Part shown: one piece after another, positions 5,509 through 5,512 of the stretch
How positions within the stretch are numbered: position 1 is the first letter of the stretch
How the letters are laid out: the number at the start of each line of letters is the position of its first letter
Source: CAYUVA01 sp964448115 [NCBI: uncultured bacterium]
GTDB taxonomy: Bacteria > CAYUVA01
DNA length: 5,512 nt
Direction: 5' to 3'
Assembly: GCA_964448115.1 (NCBI GenBank)
Contig: CAYUVA010000077.1
Location: 1-5,512, forward strand
The notes under the pieces: generated by a model
Databases searched by the model: none
Seen by the model: the letters and a program-made list of their open reading frames with translations, nothing else
What the model was told of the DNA's origin: nothing
Program-made: the position numbers and the translations under genes

Positions 5509-5512
5509 TGGT

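Larger units (their letters stand above)
5131..5512. other. Gene-free repeat cluster at the right end
   Basis: These 382 bp hold no believable gene. Apart from the 31-bp inverted pair, the nested inverted repeat and the GTCATTC-type pair, there is a small hairpin CTGGC-TTGC-GCCAG at 5310-5323. The open frame at 5141-5335 (+) runs through the palindromes and reads IPACAGMT and CHARAGRH, which are translations of repeat DNA. The dense packing suggests an intergenic site where repeats collect. Confidence 0.7.

Overview
This is a bacterial window of moderate to low G+C. The clearest marker is a complete gene for ribosomal protein bL27 (2424-2681, +), a protein found in bacteria and bacterial-type organelles but not in archaea. 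The palindromic repeats at the right end, which translate to phrases such as IPACAGMT, are common in many bacterial genomes. The mix of a TPR/STAND ATPase, these repeats and the bL27 sequence would fit an environmental lineage such as Chloroflexota, but I cannot assign a phylum from the sequence alone.

Layout. (1) 1-2040, minus strand: the first 680 codons of a STAND-type (NB-ARC-like) P-loop ATPase followed by TPRs. The gene leaves the window at base 1. Its last visible TPRs are encoded by 120-bp units, two of which are identical at every base. (2) 2041-2423: divergent intergenic region with a good promoter for the ATPase, a possible pair of operator repeats and a weak rpmA promoter. (3) 2424-2681, plus: rpmA (bL27), on its own and without its usual rplU and obg neighbours. 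(4) 2754-4172/4181, minus: an FAD-dependent amine-oxidase/UDP-galactopyranose-mutase-like oxidoreductase, convergent with rpmA. (5) 4182-4471: intergenic region with a 9-bp inverted repeat, one arm of which covers the predicted -35 box of the oxidoreductase. (6) 4472-5130, plus: a broken TPR gene, with an N-terminal piece joined out of frame to a three-TPR C-terminal piece whose DNA resembles the repeats at 1-293. (7) 5131-5512: no gene, but several palindromic or inverted repeats.

The genes do not form one operon or pathway. rpmA is a housekeeping gene and the FAD enzyme probably acts in glycan or isoprenoid-type metabolism. The two TPR loci on the flanks are related accessory genes in opposite orientation. 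The most notable feature is the ATPase with near-identical TPR units: this is the layout of NLR-like sensors whose repeats evolve by duplication and gene conversion. A role in defence or signalling is inference only.
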